NCBI RefSeq assembly: GCF_004341205.1
Contig: NZ_SLUL01000009.1
Span: 52,159 to 116,158 of the forward strand
Reading direction: 5' to 3'
Source: Thermolongibacillus altinsuensis
GTDB taxonomy: Bacteria; Bacillota; Bacilli; Bacillales; Anoxybacillaceae
Length of the DNA stretch: 64,000 nucleotides
Of the stretch, positions 28,560 to 37,094 are shown piece by piece; within the stretch, counting starts at the first letter, position 1, and each line of letters starts with the position of its first letter. A program made the position numbers and the translations under genes. Under the pieces are notes generated by a model. The model made no database searches. It was not told the origin of the DNA and was given only the letters and a program-made list of their open reading frames with translations.

Positions 28560-29044
28560 ACTTCATCAAGCTCCTTTAAACGGGCAAGCTTCGAAATATC
28601 GTCGCGGAGCTTTATAGCAACTTCTTCCTCAATATGTGGAATGGTAACGCCACCTTGCATAGTTTTAATTTCAATTGAGCGGACACCATATTTTCGCATA
28701 ATGATGCCTTGAGTCAATTCAATTGATTGTATTTTCGTCATCGGCACTACAACTTCCACTTTTGTCCAAATCCCGCTTTTAATATATAAAAAATCATCCG
28801 TTAGCCCGTATCGAAAAGTTTTATAGTATATCGGTGAACTTACAAAATACGTCCACGGAATACCAATTATGGTAATGAAAAACAGGGCGATCCAAACATA
28901 CCGTAGCCAGCTCCACCAGTTAAAATAATCTGTGCAAAAATAAAGTCCGGTTATAACGACAAGGGCAATGAGTGATGTAATAAGTTCGTTTAAATTGCGT
29001 ACCTTCATCGCTCTAGGTGAGATTTGTTGATACTGTACTTCCAT
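28556..29044 (-). CDS. ydbS: YdbS-like membrane protein with a bacterial PH domain
   Basis: ATG 29044 is chosen because AAAGGAGGTAACAG precedes it; longer in-frame starts lack this site. The protein has 162 residues, as in B. subtilis YdbS. It has two transmembrane helices (around residues 23-40 and 48-68) and then a bPH2 domain with YGLTDDFLYIKSGIWTKVEV and TKIQSIELTQGIIMRKYGV. It is expected to act with YdbT in the membrane. The pair forms a two-gene operon. Confidence 0.88.
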   Translation of the reverse strand: MEVQYQQISPRAMKVRNLNELITSLIALVVITGLYFCTDYFNWWSWLRYVWIALFFITIIGIPWTYFVSSPIYYKTFRYGLTDDFLYIKSGIWTKVEVVVPMTKIQSIELTQGIIMRKYGVRSIEIKTMQGGVTIPHIEEEVAIKLRDDISKLARLKELDEV

Positions 29045-29084
29045 ACTGTTACCTCCTTTAATTTGGAAAATTATCCATTCAATT

Positions 29085-29507
29085 TCATTTACGGTAAATG
29101 ATAAAAAAAGTTTCGTTTGAATAAACTGCAATTAAAATTTTTGCTTCCCCTGATACCAAAATAAAACAACCTTCATAAACGTAATTGTCTTCTTCAAATA
29201 AATTAGATACTTGTATTAACTTATCATTCTCCTTTAACAAATCTAAAGCATAGTCATAAGAATAATCATGGAGAATCTTATTTGTTGATTTATTTGAGGT
29301 GTGCTTGTATCCTCCTTCTACTCCAAAAGGGAAGCCAATTGTTTCAAGCCATTTTGCCATTTTAGTATTAATATTTTTTTCATTAGCCTTACCTTCCATC
29401 ATTTCTTTTATATAACCTCTATTTAATTGAGCGATTATAGAATCAACCCTATTTTGATCCAGATAAAGAAAATCTCTATAAACTTCAGTCAAAAGTATCA
29501 CCTGCAT
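29085..29507 (-). CDS. DUF6414-like protein, possibly shortened
   Basis: The 140-residue protein begins with VYRDFLYLDQNRVDSIIAQL, the recognisable N-terminus of DUF6414 proteins, followed by Gly- and Ser-rich linkers. DUF6414 members are usually longer (about 250 residues), so this copy may lack its C-terminal part. Function is unknown. It is transcribed toward ydbST but separated from it by a good ydbS ribosome site. Its AT-rich composition and the IS3 remnant upstream suggest recent arrival. Confidence 0.5.
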   Translation of the reverse strand: MQVILLTEVYRDFLYLDQNRVDSIIAQLNRGYIKEMMEGKANEKNINTKMAKWLETIGFPFGVEGGYKHTSNKSTNKILHDYSYDYALDLLKENDKLIQVSNLFEEDNYVYEGCFILVSGEAKILIAVYSNETFFIIYRK

Positions 29508-29668
29508 TTCTATTTTTTGTTAATTTACCATATTTTTTAAAAGTCTCAAAGACTTCATATTTAAATAATTTCGGTAAGACAAACTTTTTGATGTTAGTCT
29601 AAAAAGTGGACACGGAGAACAGAGAGATTATAATAAACTTAATTATAATAGGTTCGAGGTGTCCAATC

Positions 29669-29836
29669 ATGAAAAAGAGAGCATTTGATCAAGAGTACAA
29701 GATTCAAGCGGTTGAGTGATGCTTGGAGGGGGACAAGTCCATCGCTCAAGTGGCAAAAGAGTTAGGTTTGGCTTACAACACTCTTCACCGTTGGGTTAAA
29801 GAATACAAAGAAAGTAATGACAAAACAGCTGACTAA
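29669..29836 (+). pseudogene. IS3-family OrfA transposase fragment with an internal stop
   Basis: ATG 29669 opens MKKRAFDQEYKIQAVE, then TGA at 29717, then CLEGDKSIAQVAKELGLAYN and TLHRWVKEYKE. This is the helix-turn-helix protein OrfA of IS3 elements. Upstream, GTCTAAAAAGTGGACAC (29596) resembles an IS3 left terminal repeat. OrfB is absent. The fragment is inactive. Confidence 0.7.
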
Positions 29837-29881
29837 ACTGAGCTCTCTGGAAACACCCGGAAAAAAGGAGCATGTAAAAAA

Positions 29882-30832
29882 ATGATTATTAGTGCCAGTC
29901 GGAGAACAGATATTCCTGCTTTTTTTAGCAAATGGTTTATGGAACGCATTCGAAGCGGATATTATGTGAAAGTCAATCCGTACAATTCAAAGCAAAAGAA
30001 GATGGTCAGTTTAGCCGTTGAAGATGTGGATGTGATCGTCTTTTGGACGAAAAACCCGAAACCGTTAATGCCCCATTTAAAAACGTTGGATGAATTAGGA
30101 TATCGCTATTATTTCCAGTTTACATTAAATGACTATCCGAAAGCGTTGGAGCCGAGCGTTCCATCGCTTAAATCTCGCATCCAAATCTTTAAAGACTTAA
30201 GCAACTTGATCGGAGCGGAGAAAGTGATTTGGAGATACGATCCAATCATTATTAGCAATGAGACAACGGTAAACGATCATATCGAGCGTTTCGAGCGTAT
30301 CGCTGCAGAAATTGGCCCATATACCAAAAGAGTTGTCATTAGTTTTTTGGATATGTATGGGAAGGTTGAAGCCAAATTAAAAAAACTTCGTGAAGAACAT
30401 GGGCTTGTATTTACGGACATCACATCACCAGACTATCGTGCTGAGTTGCACCGGTTAATGAACCACTTCGCAACCGTCGCTTCCCGCTATTCTCTTGAAA
30501 TGTATTCATGTGCTGAAAAAATGGATTTAGGGCAATACGGGGTGCAACACGGGGCATGTATTGATATTAAGCTCATTCAAAAAATTTTCGGGAGCGAGCT
30601 CCGATTTAAAAAAGATCCATATCAACGTTCTGAATGTCTATGTGCTGAATCGGAAGATATGGGTGTGTATGATACGTGTAAATTCAATTGCACGTATTGC
30701 TATGCGGTAAGAAGTGAAAAGACGGTAAATAAACACTGGGAGAAACATGACGTCCACAGTCCTTTATTAATCGGACAATTGGATAACGAGGAAGTAGATT
30801 GTAGTTTGCAACTGAAGCTTTTTGATGACTGA
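29882..30832 (+). CDS. DUF1848 family protein with a C-terminal Cys motif
   Basis: The 316-residue protein starts MIISASRRTDIPAFFSKWF, the conserved beginning of DUF1848 proteins, and contains VDVIVFWTKNPKPL and VIWRYDPIIIS. Near the C-terminus CKFNCTYCYA presents a CxxxCxxC cluster like the iron-sulphur site of radical SAM enzymes, with further Cys in SECLCAESEDMG. The fold is TIM-barrel-like and the function is undetermined. Upstream is AAAAAAGGAGC at a proper distance. A terminator follows. Confidence 0.8.
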   Translation: MIISASRRTDIPAFFSKWFMERIRSGYYVKVNPYNSKQKKMVSLAVEDVDVIVFWTKNPKPLMPHLKTLDELGYRYYFQFTLNDYPKALEPSVPSLKSRIQIFKDLSNLIGAEKVIWRYDPIIISNETTVNDHIERFERIAAEIGPYTKRVVISFLDMYGKVEAKLKKLREEHGLVFTDITSPDYRAELHRLMNHFATVASRYSLEMYSCAEKMDLGQYGVQHGACIDIKLIQKIFGSELRFKKDPYQRSECLCAESEDMGVYDTCKFNCTYCYAVRSEKTVNKHWEKHDVHSPLLIGQLDNEEVDCSLQLKLFDD

Positions 30833-30901
30833 TTAGGCAATCCCTCGCATAGGAGGGTTCTCTTCCATTCAGATAAAAATATAATCCATATACTAGAAAA
30901 A

Positions 30902-30957
30902 GAGAGCTGTTCTTAAAAAGTCATTTTACTGACTTTTTGAGACAGCCTCGTTTTTTT
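30902..30957 (+). terminator. intrinsic terminator after the DUF1848 gene
   Basis: AAAAAGTCA and TGACTTTTT pair around TTTTAC, extended by outer pairing, and are followed by seven T. Confidence 0.85.
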
Positions 30958-31004
30958 ATTGCAGAAATGAACAAGCTATATACTAAAAATGGAAAGGGAT
31001 TCAC

Positions 31005-31964
31005 ATGATGTTATGTTATAATGCCAATACCAAACAAATACAAAAATTAGAAACACCGCGCTTGCCCCAAGATCACGAAGTATGTTGGCTGCATTTTACA
31101 GAACGGACAAAAGAAACGCTCCAAGATTTATTGGAGAATCTTTCTATTCATCCGTTAGCCAAGAAAGCGTTATTAAACGGAAGTGATTTTCCAAAAGTCG
31201 ATGAATACGAAAAGTGTGCATTTGTTTCCATCTTTATTGTCAATGACCAATTTCAAAAAACACAGCTGCGGATCATTGCAACAGAACAATATGTCATCAG
31301 CTATACAGAGAGGGAAATCGAATTAGCCAAGAAGCTGTTTGTCCATCTCCAACACCATCCCGATGACCTGTCTCATCCGGGATATGTTTTATATCAGTTT
31401 CTAAATTCAGCGGCAATGGAGTATTTAGAGTTGGTTGATTACATTGCCAGCCATATTCAAGCACTGGAAAAACAAGTCTTTAAAACACCGTTTGCCAACG
31501 AAATCGGTCATCTTGTATTCCGCTGGAAAGTACGAATACATGAACTACGGCAAATCGCTGAAGCGCAGGAAGAAATGATGAAAACGATTGGACATTCCGA
31601 TTTTCCTTATGTCAATGAAGAAAGTAATCCGTATATTCAAGATGCCATCGCCCGGTTTTCCCGGGTAACGTCGGCCTTAGATACGTTCAAAGAGACGCTG
31701 ACAGGCATTTTCGATTTACAGTTATCGTTAAAATCTGACCATATGAATGTCATTATGAAAACATTGACGTTAGTCAGTGTTGTTTTTATCCCGATGACAT
31801 TTATCGCCGGGCTTTACGGAATGAACTTTGAAAAGATGCCGGAATTAAGATGGGAATATGGTTATTTCTATGCGTTGCTGCTGATGGCGTTCCTAGGGGG
31901 CGGCATTGCCCTTTACTTTAAGAAGAAAGGATGGTGGGGTGAGCGCAGCAAGCATCAAAAATAA
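31005..31964 (+). CDS. corA: CorA-family magnesium transporter
   Basis: The 319-residue protein ends with two transmembrane helices and the signature YGMN in IAGLYGMNFEKMPELRW. The long N-terminal cytoplasmic domain and the stalk helix (SALDTFKETLTGIFDLQLSL) match CorA. CorA forms a pentameric Mg2+ channel in the cytoplasmic membrane. The start could be ATG 31005 or 31008. The gene is a single unit with terminators after it. Confidence 0.9.
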   Translation: MMLCYNANTKQIQKLETPRLPQDHEVCWLHFTERTKETLQDLLENLSIHPLAKKALLNGSDFPKVDEYEKCAFVSIFIVNDQFQKTQLRIIATEQYVISYTEREIELAKKLFVHLQHHPDDLSHPGYVLYQFLNSAAMEYLELVDYIASHIQALEKQVFKTPFANEIGHLVFRWKVRIHELRQIAEAQEEMMKTIGHSDFPYVNEESNPYIQDAIARFSRVTSALDTFKETLTGIFDLQLSLKSDHMNVIMKTLTLVSVVFIPMTFIAGLYGMNFEKMPELRWEYGYFYALLLMAFLGGGIALYFKKKGWWGERSKHQK

Positions 31965-32062
31965 ATGGCTAAACATTGTTGCTTTTCCCAGCGTGACATA
32001 GCACTTTTCCAACGACAGTCGAAAAGCTATAGGAAAGAAACAGAAAATAAAGTGTTCTAATA

Positions 32063-32096
32063 AAGGTTGACGAATGACTACGGTCAACCTTTTTTC
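32063..32096 (+). terminator. intrinsic terminator after corA
   Basis: AAGGTTGAC and GTCAACCTT flank an 11-base loop and are followed by a T run. Confidence 0.8.
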
Positions 32097-32163
32097 AATG
32101 ATCAGATTGAGAATGGTTTATAAGAATTAGAGGTGAAATTTATTGGGAGGATATAAATATCAG

Positions 32164-32193
32164 TCCGAACTCACAAACGAGTTCGGATTTTTT
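32164..32193 (+). terminator. second hairpin downstream of corA
   Basis: TCCGAACTC and GAGTTCGGA form a 9-bp stem around ACAAAC, followed by six T. No gene on the + strand lies between it and the previous terminator, so it may be a back-up or a remnant. Confidence 0.75.
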
Positions 32194-32287
32194 GTTGTGT
32201 AAAAGAAACAAGGCATCAGAAAAGGTGAATATAAATAAGAAGAGGGGCTTGATCATACATCAAAGGTATCGCGTAAGAGACAGAACA

Positions 32288-32312
32288 AAAAAAAGCCCCA
32301 AAGCGAGGCTTC
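32288..32312 (-). terminator. intrinsic terminator of the glutamate dehydrogenase gene
   Basis: On the minus strand AGCC and GGCT pair around CTCGCTTTGG-type loop bases and are followed by eight U. It lies about 30 bases after the stop codon. Confidence 0.6.
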
Positions 32313-32338
32313 GATTCAAAGTTGCTTCTACTTTAGAA

Positions 32339-33592
32339 TTACACCCAGCCGCGCGCTCTCATCGCTTCTGTAATTCGTTTTAACGAAATAATGTAAGCGG
32401 CTGTGCGCAAATCGGTACCATATTCTTGCGCCGCTTCATAAACGGCGTGGAAGCTGTTCACCATAATGTCCGCTAATTTTTTATTTACTTCTTCTTCGCT
32501 CCAGTAATAGTTCATCAAGTTTTGTACCCATTCGAAATAGGATACGGTCACACCGCCGGCATTGGCGAGGATGTCTGGGATGACGAGGATGTTTTTCTCA
32601 GCAAGAATGCGGTCTGCCTCCGGAGAAACAGGACCGTTTGCCGCTTCAGCAATAATTTTTGCTTGAACTTGATCGGCGTTTTTCGATGTGATCGCGTTTT
32701 CCAAAGCGGCAGGAATTAAAATGTCAACTTTCAGTTCTAATAAAGCGGAATGATCAATTTGATATTCCACACCGTAGTCAAGCAATGAGCCATGGTCTTT
32801 CAAATATTCTACTTTCGCTATATCCAATCCGTTCGGATCATAAATGGCGCCATTGGAATCGCTCACAGCGACGATTTTGCACCCAAGTTCTGAGAGCAGT
32901 CTGGAAGCGATTCTTCCCGCGTTTCCGAACCCTTGAATTGCGACAGTTGCGTCTTTTAACGGAAGTCCAAGTTTTTTCATCGCTTCTTGAATGGTAATGA
33001 CACAACCGCGAGCGGTTGCTTCATTTCTTCCTTTCGATCCCCCGATGATGAGCGGTTTTCCTGTAATGACTCCCGGGGAGAAAGATTGTTTGATTCGGCT
33101 ATATGTATCCATCATCCAACCCATAATTTGCGGATTTGTATAAACGTCAGGAGCAGGAATGTCTTTATCTGGGCCGATGATTTGCGAAATGGCTTCGATA
33201 AATCCGCGGCTGACGCGTTCCAGTTCTCCAGGGCTTAATGTTCGTGGATCACAGACGACTCCGCCTTTTCCACCGCCGTAAGGAAGTCCAACGACACCGC
33301 ATTTAAATGACATCCACATCGATAGTGCCTTCACTTCGTCTAGTGTAACATCAGGGTGAAAGCGGATTCCCCCTTTGGTAGGTCCTAAAACATCCGTATG
33401 CTGGGAGCGGTATCCTTCGAATACCCGGATGGTACCATCGTCCATTTTGACAGGGAATGATACGGAGAGAACTCGCATCGGTCTTTTTAAAATTTCAACG
33501 ATGTGCGGTTCTAAACCTAGTTTCGCTGCGGCCGTTTCGATTTGTTTCTTGACAATTTCATACGGATTCAAGTTTTCTTTTGTGACGATCAC
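32339..33592 (-). CDS. gudB: NAD-dependent glutamate dehydrogenase (GudB/RocG type)
   Basis: The 417-residue enzyme has the family marks GPTKGGIRFHPDV, the catalytic-lysine segment LPYGGGKGGVVCDP, and the nucleotide-binding loop VAIQGFGNAGRIAS. It interconverts glutamate and 2-oxoglutarate, mainly in the catabolic direction in Bacillaceae. The length matches GudB and RocG of Bacillus (about 424). A GGAGGAAATT site precedes the ATG. The gene has its own terminator. RocG cannot be excluded, since no rocABC or gudP neighbour is present to decide. Confidence 0.9.
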   Translation of the reverse strand: MIVTKENLNPYEIVKKQIETAAAKLGLEPHIVEILKRPMRVLSVSFPVKMDDGTIRVFEGYRSQHTDVLGPTKGGIRFHPDVTLDEVKALSMWMSFKCGVVGLPYGGGKGGVVCDPRTLSPGELERVSRGFIEAISQIIGPDKDIPAPDVYTNPQIMGWMMDTYSRIKQSFSPGVITGKPLIIGGSKGRNEATARGCVITIQEAMKKLGLPLKDATVAIQGFGNAGRIASRLLSELGCKIVAVSDSNGAIYDPNGLDIAKVEYLKDHGSLLDYGVEYQIDHSALLELKVDILIPAALENAITSKNADQVQAKIIAEAANGPVSPEADRILAEKNILVIPDILANAGGVTVSYFEWVQNLMNYYWSEEEVNKKLADIMVNSFHAVYEAAQEYGTDLRTAAYIISLKRITEAMRARGWV

Positions 33593-33904
33593 AGAAATTT
33601 CCTCCTTCTAATGATAAAATGATGCAGCGTGATTTTAGACGGCAGTTTATTGATTCGCTAGATGATTATCATACTATCATTATTTTCATATTCATTCAAT
33701 ATTTTTCATGAAAATTTAAAAATATCAAATTAATATATGTTTTTTTATTATTTTTACATTAAGAATGTGTTGCAAAACGCATAACGAATGCATAAATGCG
33801 CATAGGCAAACAGTGACAGGCGCTGTTCGCCTTTTGCTTTTCTTGACATATTGGGTGTAACCCGAAAATGGGTTCATCAGTTTTTCACCTATTCAATCGA
33901 TATA
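33593..33904. other. non-coding stretch between glutamate dehydrogenase and the ABC operon
   Basis: This region carries the divergent promoters and one copy of the palindromic repeat at 33805. The part 33660-33770 is very AT-rich. No gene was seen. Confidence 0.5.
33805..33831. repeat. dispersed palindromic repeat, copy 2
   Basis: The 27 bases match the perfect palindrome at 61889-61915 at 24 of 27 positions. The arms read GGCAAACAGTG and CGCTGTTCGCC. Confidence 0.75.
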
Positions 33905-33928
33905 TATAATGGTATCGACTGGTCAGTC
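33905..33928 (+). promoter_or_regulatory. promoter -10 box with a TetR-type operator
   Basis: TATAAT (33905-33910) is followed by GACTGGTCAGTC (33917-33928), an inverted repeat of GACTG around two bases. The position at the expected transcription start suits repression by the TetR-family protein encoded at the end of this operon. Confidence 0.6.
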
Positions 33929-33962
33929 AATTAATACAAAGCCGCCCAAAGGAGGGGAATGT

Positions 33963-34838
33963 ATGAAGATTGTAGACATCAAGAATTTGACTAAAACTTA
34001 TAACAAGAACAGAGGGATTATCAACCTTACATTTTCAATTGAAGAAGGAGAAATTTTTGGTTTTATCGGTCCTAACGGAGCAGGCAAGAGCACAACCATT
34101 CGCACGCTGTTAAATTTCATATATCCGACCAGCGGGAGTGCGACGGTTTTCGGAAAAGATATCGTTAAGGACTCAAAAGAAATAAGACAAAACGTAGGCT
34201 ATTTGCCTTCCGAAATCCATTATTACGATGATATGAGGGTGATCGATTTATTAAAATATTCAGCAGGCTTTTACAAAAAATTTAATCCGAACAGAATGAA
34301 AGAGCTGGCTGAACGACTTGACTTGGATCTCCATAAAAAAATTGAGGATCTTTCATTTGGTAATCGAAAAAAGGTTGGGATTGTTCAGGCGCTGCTGCAT
34401 GGGCCAAAACTTCTTATTTTAGATGAGCCAACTAGCGGACTCGACCCACTAATGCAAAACACCTTTTTTGAACTTCTTCTAGAGGAAAGAAAGAAGGGGA
34501 CAACGATCTTTTTCTCCTCCCATATTCTTTCTGAAGTGCAAAAGTTGTGTGATCGGGTCGCAATTATTAAGGAAGGGGAGCTTGTTAAAGTAGAAACGAT
34601 TGAAAATCTTACGAAGAAAAATTTGAAATATATCACGATTACTTTTGAACAAACGGAACCAATGGACCTCAAACTGGATGGTATCGTCAAGAAAGAAGTT
34701 AACGGAAATGAAATGACGTTGCTTTATAGCGGGGATATGAAGGCGCTTCTAAATCAATTGAATGCCCTGCCGGTTAAGGATCTATTAATCCAAGAGCCGA
34801 CTCTCGAAGAAGTATTTATGCATTACTATGAGAAGTGA
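33963..34838 (+). CDS. ABC transporter ATP-binding protein (drug or peptide exporter type)
   Basis: ATG 33963 follows AAAGGAGGGGAATGT; the longer in-frame start has no such site. The 291-residue protein shows Walker A GFIGPNGAGKSTTIRTL, the signature LSFGNRKKVGIVQALL (a variant of LSGGQ) and Walker B LLILDEPTSGLDPL. It energises the permease encoded next. The closest class is the CcmA-like ATPases of ABC-2 exporters. The operon continues with the permease and a TetR regulator. Confidence 0.9.
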   Translation: MKIVDIKNLTKTYNKNRGIINLTFSIEEGEIFGFIGPNGAGKSTTIRTLLNFIYPTSGSATVFGKDIVKDSKEIRQNVGYLPSEIHYYDDMRVIDLLKYSAGFYKKFNPNRMKELAERLDLDLHKKIEDLSFGNRKKVGIVQALLHGPKLLILDEPTSGLDPLMQNTFFELLLEERKKGTTIFFSSHILSEVQKLCDRVAIIKEGELVKVETIENLTKKNLKYITITFEQTEPMDLKLDGIVKKEVNGNEMTLLYSGDMKALLNQLNALPVKDLLIQEPTLEEVFMHYYEK

Positions 34839-34852
34839 AGGAGGGATACAAA

Positions 34853-35650
34853 ATGATTTTCAAAAGAGAGTTTAAACGAAATATAAAATCATTGATCATT
34901 TGGAGCATCGTACTCGGCAGTCTTATTTTATTGACGTTAAGTATTTTTCCTCAGTTTGCGGAGCAGCAAAAAGAAATGACAAAACTGCTTGAGTCCTTAC
35001 CGGAATCGATGATAAAAGCGTTTGGATTGGATCAATTAAATATTGGTGATTTAATGGGTTATTACGGTGTAAGGGTCTATGCGATGACCACCCTTTTAGG
35101 AAGCATATACTCGGCAATTCTTGCATCCAATATTCTGGCGAAGGAAGAAAATGAAAAAACGATCGAATTTTTGCTGTCAAAGCCGATTACAAGAAGCCAA
35201 ATCGTAACAGAAAAGCTTTTTGTTGTTTTGGTTAATATTTTTATCCTTAATGGGGTTTCGACGATAGCAAGTATCATTGGATTTCAATTTACAAAAGACC
35301 AAGAAGTTCCGACAGACACTTTTACTTTACTAATCGTGGCAGCGATATTGCTACATTTGACTTTCGCTGCGCTTGCGTTTATGTTGTCTTCGATCATGAA
35401 AAAAACACGAAACATCCTTTCAGTTTCACTGGGGGTTGTCCTAGTTACCTACTTTATGAATATTTTGTCAGGGATATCGGAAGACATAGAGTTCCTAAAA
35501 TATTTCAGCCCGTTTAAATATGTGGACCCTGCACCAATTATTAATGATAATGCCATTGAACCTCTATATATCTTTGTTATGGCTGCGGTCATTTTAATCA
35601 GTATCGTAATGGCATATATGGTATATAGAAAGAAAGATATAGCAGTCTAA
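34853..35650 (+). CDS. ABC-2 type transporter permease
   Basis: ATG 34853 has AAGGAGGGATAC just before it. The 265-residue protein has six predicted transmembrane segments, beginning with SLIIWSIVLGSLILLTLSIF and ending IFVMAAVILISIVMAYMVY. It forms the membrane part of the exporter with the upstream ATPase. The C-terminal YRKKDIAV is typical of this family. The substrate is unknown. Confidence 0.88.
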   Translation: MIFKREFKRNIKSLIIWSIVLGSLILLTLSIFPQFAEQQKEMTKLLESLPESMIKAFGLDQLNIGDLMGYYGVRVYAMTTLLGSIYSAILASNILAKEENEKTIEFLLSKPITRSQIVTEKLFVVLVNIFILNGVSTIASIIGFQFTKDQEVPTDTFTLLIVAAILLHLTFAALAFMLSSIMKKTRNILSVSLGVVLVTYFMNILSGISEDIEFLKYFSPFKYVDPAPIINDNAIEPLYIFVMAAVILISIVMAYMVYRKKDIAV

Positions 35651-35670
35651 TAAAATTAGAGGTGTTAAAA

Positions 35671-36326
35671 TTGTATTCCGCTTTTGAAAAACAACCGCAG
35701 GAAAAAAAGATTTAATTATTAAAGTGTCTATCGAGGAGTTTGTGAAAAATGGTTATGAAAAAACCTCTACAGACGTTATTACAAGGCGGGCGGGAATTTC
35801 CAAGGGGATCCTTTTCCATTATTTTAAGAGCAAGAAAAACTTATACCTTTATTTAGTGAATTATGTGCTGGATCTTCTGACAGAAAAAACAATGGAGGCG
35901 TTTAGAAAAATTCAATCGGATGATTACTTTGAAAGGATCAAAGAAATAGCACTGTTGAAACAAAAACTAGCGGTTCAGTATCTTCAAGAATCACAGTTCA
36001 TCTCGGATGCCCTCGTCAATCCACCTGTGGCAGTAAAGAAGGAAATGGAAGAAATTATTAAGAAATACTACGAAACATATCAGGGAGATTTTTTGCTAGA
36101 GCATGTTTATATTAAAGACCTTATCCAAACGGAAAAACTTAGAGATGATATTTCTGTTGACACAGTGGTCAACATGACCATGTTGATCGTTGATCAGCTG
36201 TCTAATAAGTATTGGGCTCTATACAAAAATAAGCAAATTGATATCATGAATAGTATGGAGTCTTCGATAAGGGAACTTGATGATTACCTTAAGATTGTAA
36301 AGTATGGGATCTATAAACCGGAATAA
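35671..36326 (+). pseudogene. TetR/AcrR-family regulator with a one-base frameshift
   Basis: TTG 35671 has GAGGTGTTAAAA upstream and encodes LYSAFEKQPQEKK before a stop at 35713. The helix-turn-helix continues one frame over: IIKVSIEEFVKNGYEKTST, then VITRRAGISKGILFHYFKSK. Adding one A to the seven-A run at 35702-35708 restores the whole frame (about 218 residues). A shortened protein starting at GTG 35724 is possible but lacks most of helix 1. The regulator would repress this ABC operon through the site at 33917. The shift may be real, phase-variable, or a sequencing error. Confidence 0.8.
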
Positions 36327-36337
36327 ATTTTTGCTTT

Positions 36338-36370
36338 TCCCCGTGGCGTAAAGCTGCGGGATTTTTTTTA
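36338..36370 (+). terminator. intrinsic terminator of the ABC/TetR operon
   Basis: CCCGTGGC and GCTGCGGG pair around GTAAA with a mismatch and are followed by eight T. Confidence 0.75.
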
Positions 36371-36572
36371 TGCGAAAAACGAAAAACAAAAGAAACTTGT
36401 AATGAACTGAGGATCATACACTAGAAGAAAATTGTTAAATTGTTCGTCACGACAGAGATGTTAGTCGAAGAAAATTAACAGTGACATCTGACGTAACAAA
36501 ATGGCGAAGATGTTACTTTTTGAGTTCTAAAATGAAAAAGATGAAAAGCCTGAAAATGGCGGTCTGTAGCAC

Positions 36573-36757
36573 AAAGTAGAGGATATCGAGTTGCATATCG
36601 TTGTGGATAGCGTGACGGGAACAACAGTAAAAGCCGTCTGGCATTTGAAGTAGAAAACATCGAAGAAGTCAGACGCTATAATGATGTACCAACACGAGAC
36701 GATAAGCCGATTTCAGGCGTCATGCGGTTTTCGTTTCGCGATCCGTTTGGCAATTGA
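36573..36757 (+). pseudogene. VOC/glyoxalase-fold protein remnant
   Basis: One frame encodes KVEDIELHIVVDSVTGTTVK and then stops. A second frame continues AFEVENIEEVRRYND and ends SGVMRFSFRDPFGN with a stop. The last motif is the typical end of VOC-superfamily proteins. At least one frameshift and stops make it non-functional. Confidence 0.5.
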
Positions 36758-36800
36758 ATCAAGTTTTTGTCCAAATAGAAAAATCGATCCATACGTAAGG

Positions 36801-37094
36801 TTAATACATGTTTAAGACAGTTTTGATTCGTTTAATTTCCTTTTTATTGTCAAACAATTCTTCTACGAGAATTTTTTGACCGTTAGCCACATCGGTTAGC
36901 TGTTTATTCATCTGTTCGATCTTTTGTTCGATTTGTTCGAAACGCTGATCGATTTGTTCAAAACGCTGATCGATTTGTTCAAAACGCTGATCGATTTGTT
37001 CAAAACGCTTATTCGTTCCTTCCGTATGATTTTTTAACTGGTCAGCCAGTTCTTTAATCGCCTGCAAAATCATTTCATTCGTAATTTTGTCCAT
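36801..37094 (-). CDS. small coiled-coil protein with heptad repeats
   Basis: ATG 37094 follows AAAGGGGCGCTTCGA on the minus strand. The 97-residue protein contains four tandem heptads of the form RFEQIDQ (about residues 30-57) and a longer predicted coiled coil. The DNA repeats a 21-base unit, with copies nearly identical. Similar small proteins are common in Bacillaceae and have no known role. The repeat number is likely to vary between strains through slippage. Confidence 0.65.
   Translation of the reverse strand: MDKITNEMILQAIKELADQLKNHTEGTNKRFEQIDQRFEQIDQRFEQIDQRFEQIEQKIEQMNKQLTDVANGQKILVEELFDNKKEIKRIKTVLNMY

Noticed and set aside
36801..37094. 21-base repeats considered as a CRISPR or regulatory array
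   Set aside because: The units are contiguous without spacers, in frame, and encode coiled-coil heptads.
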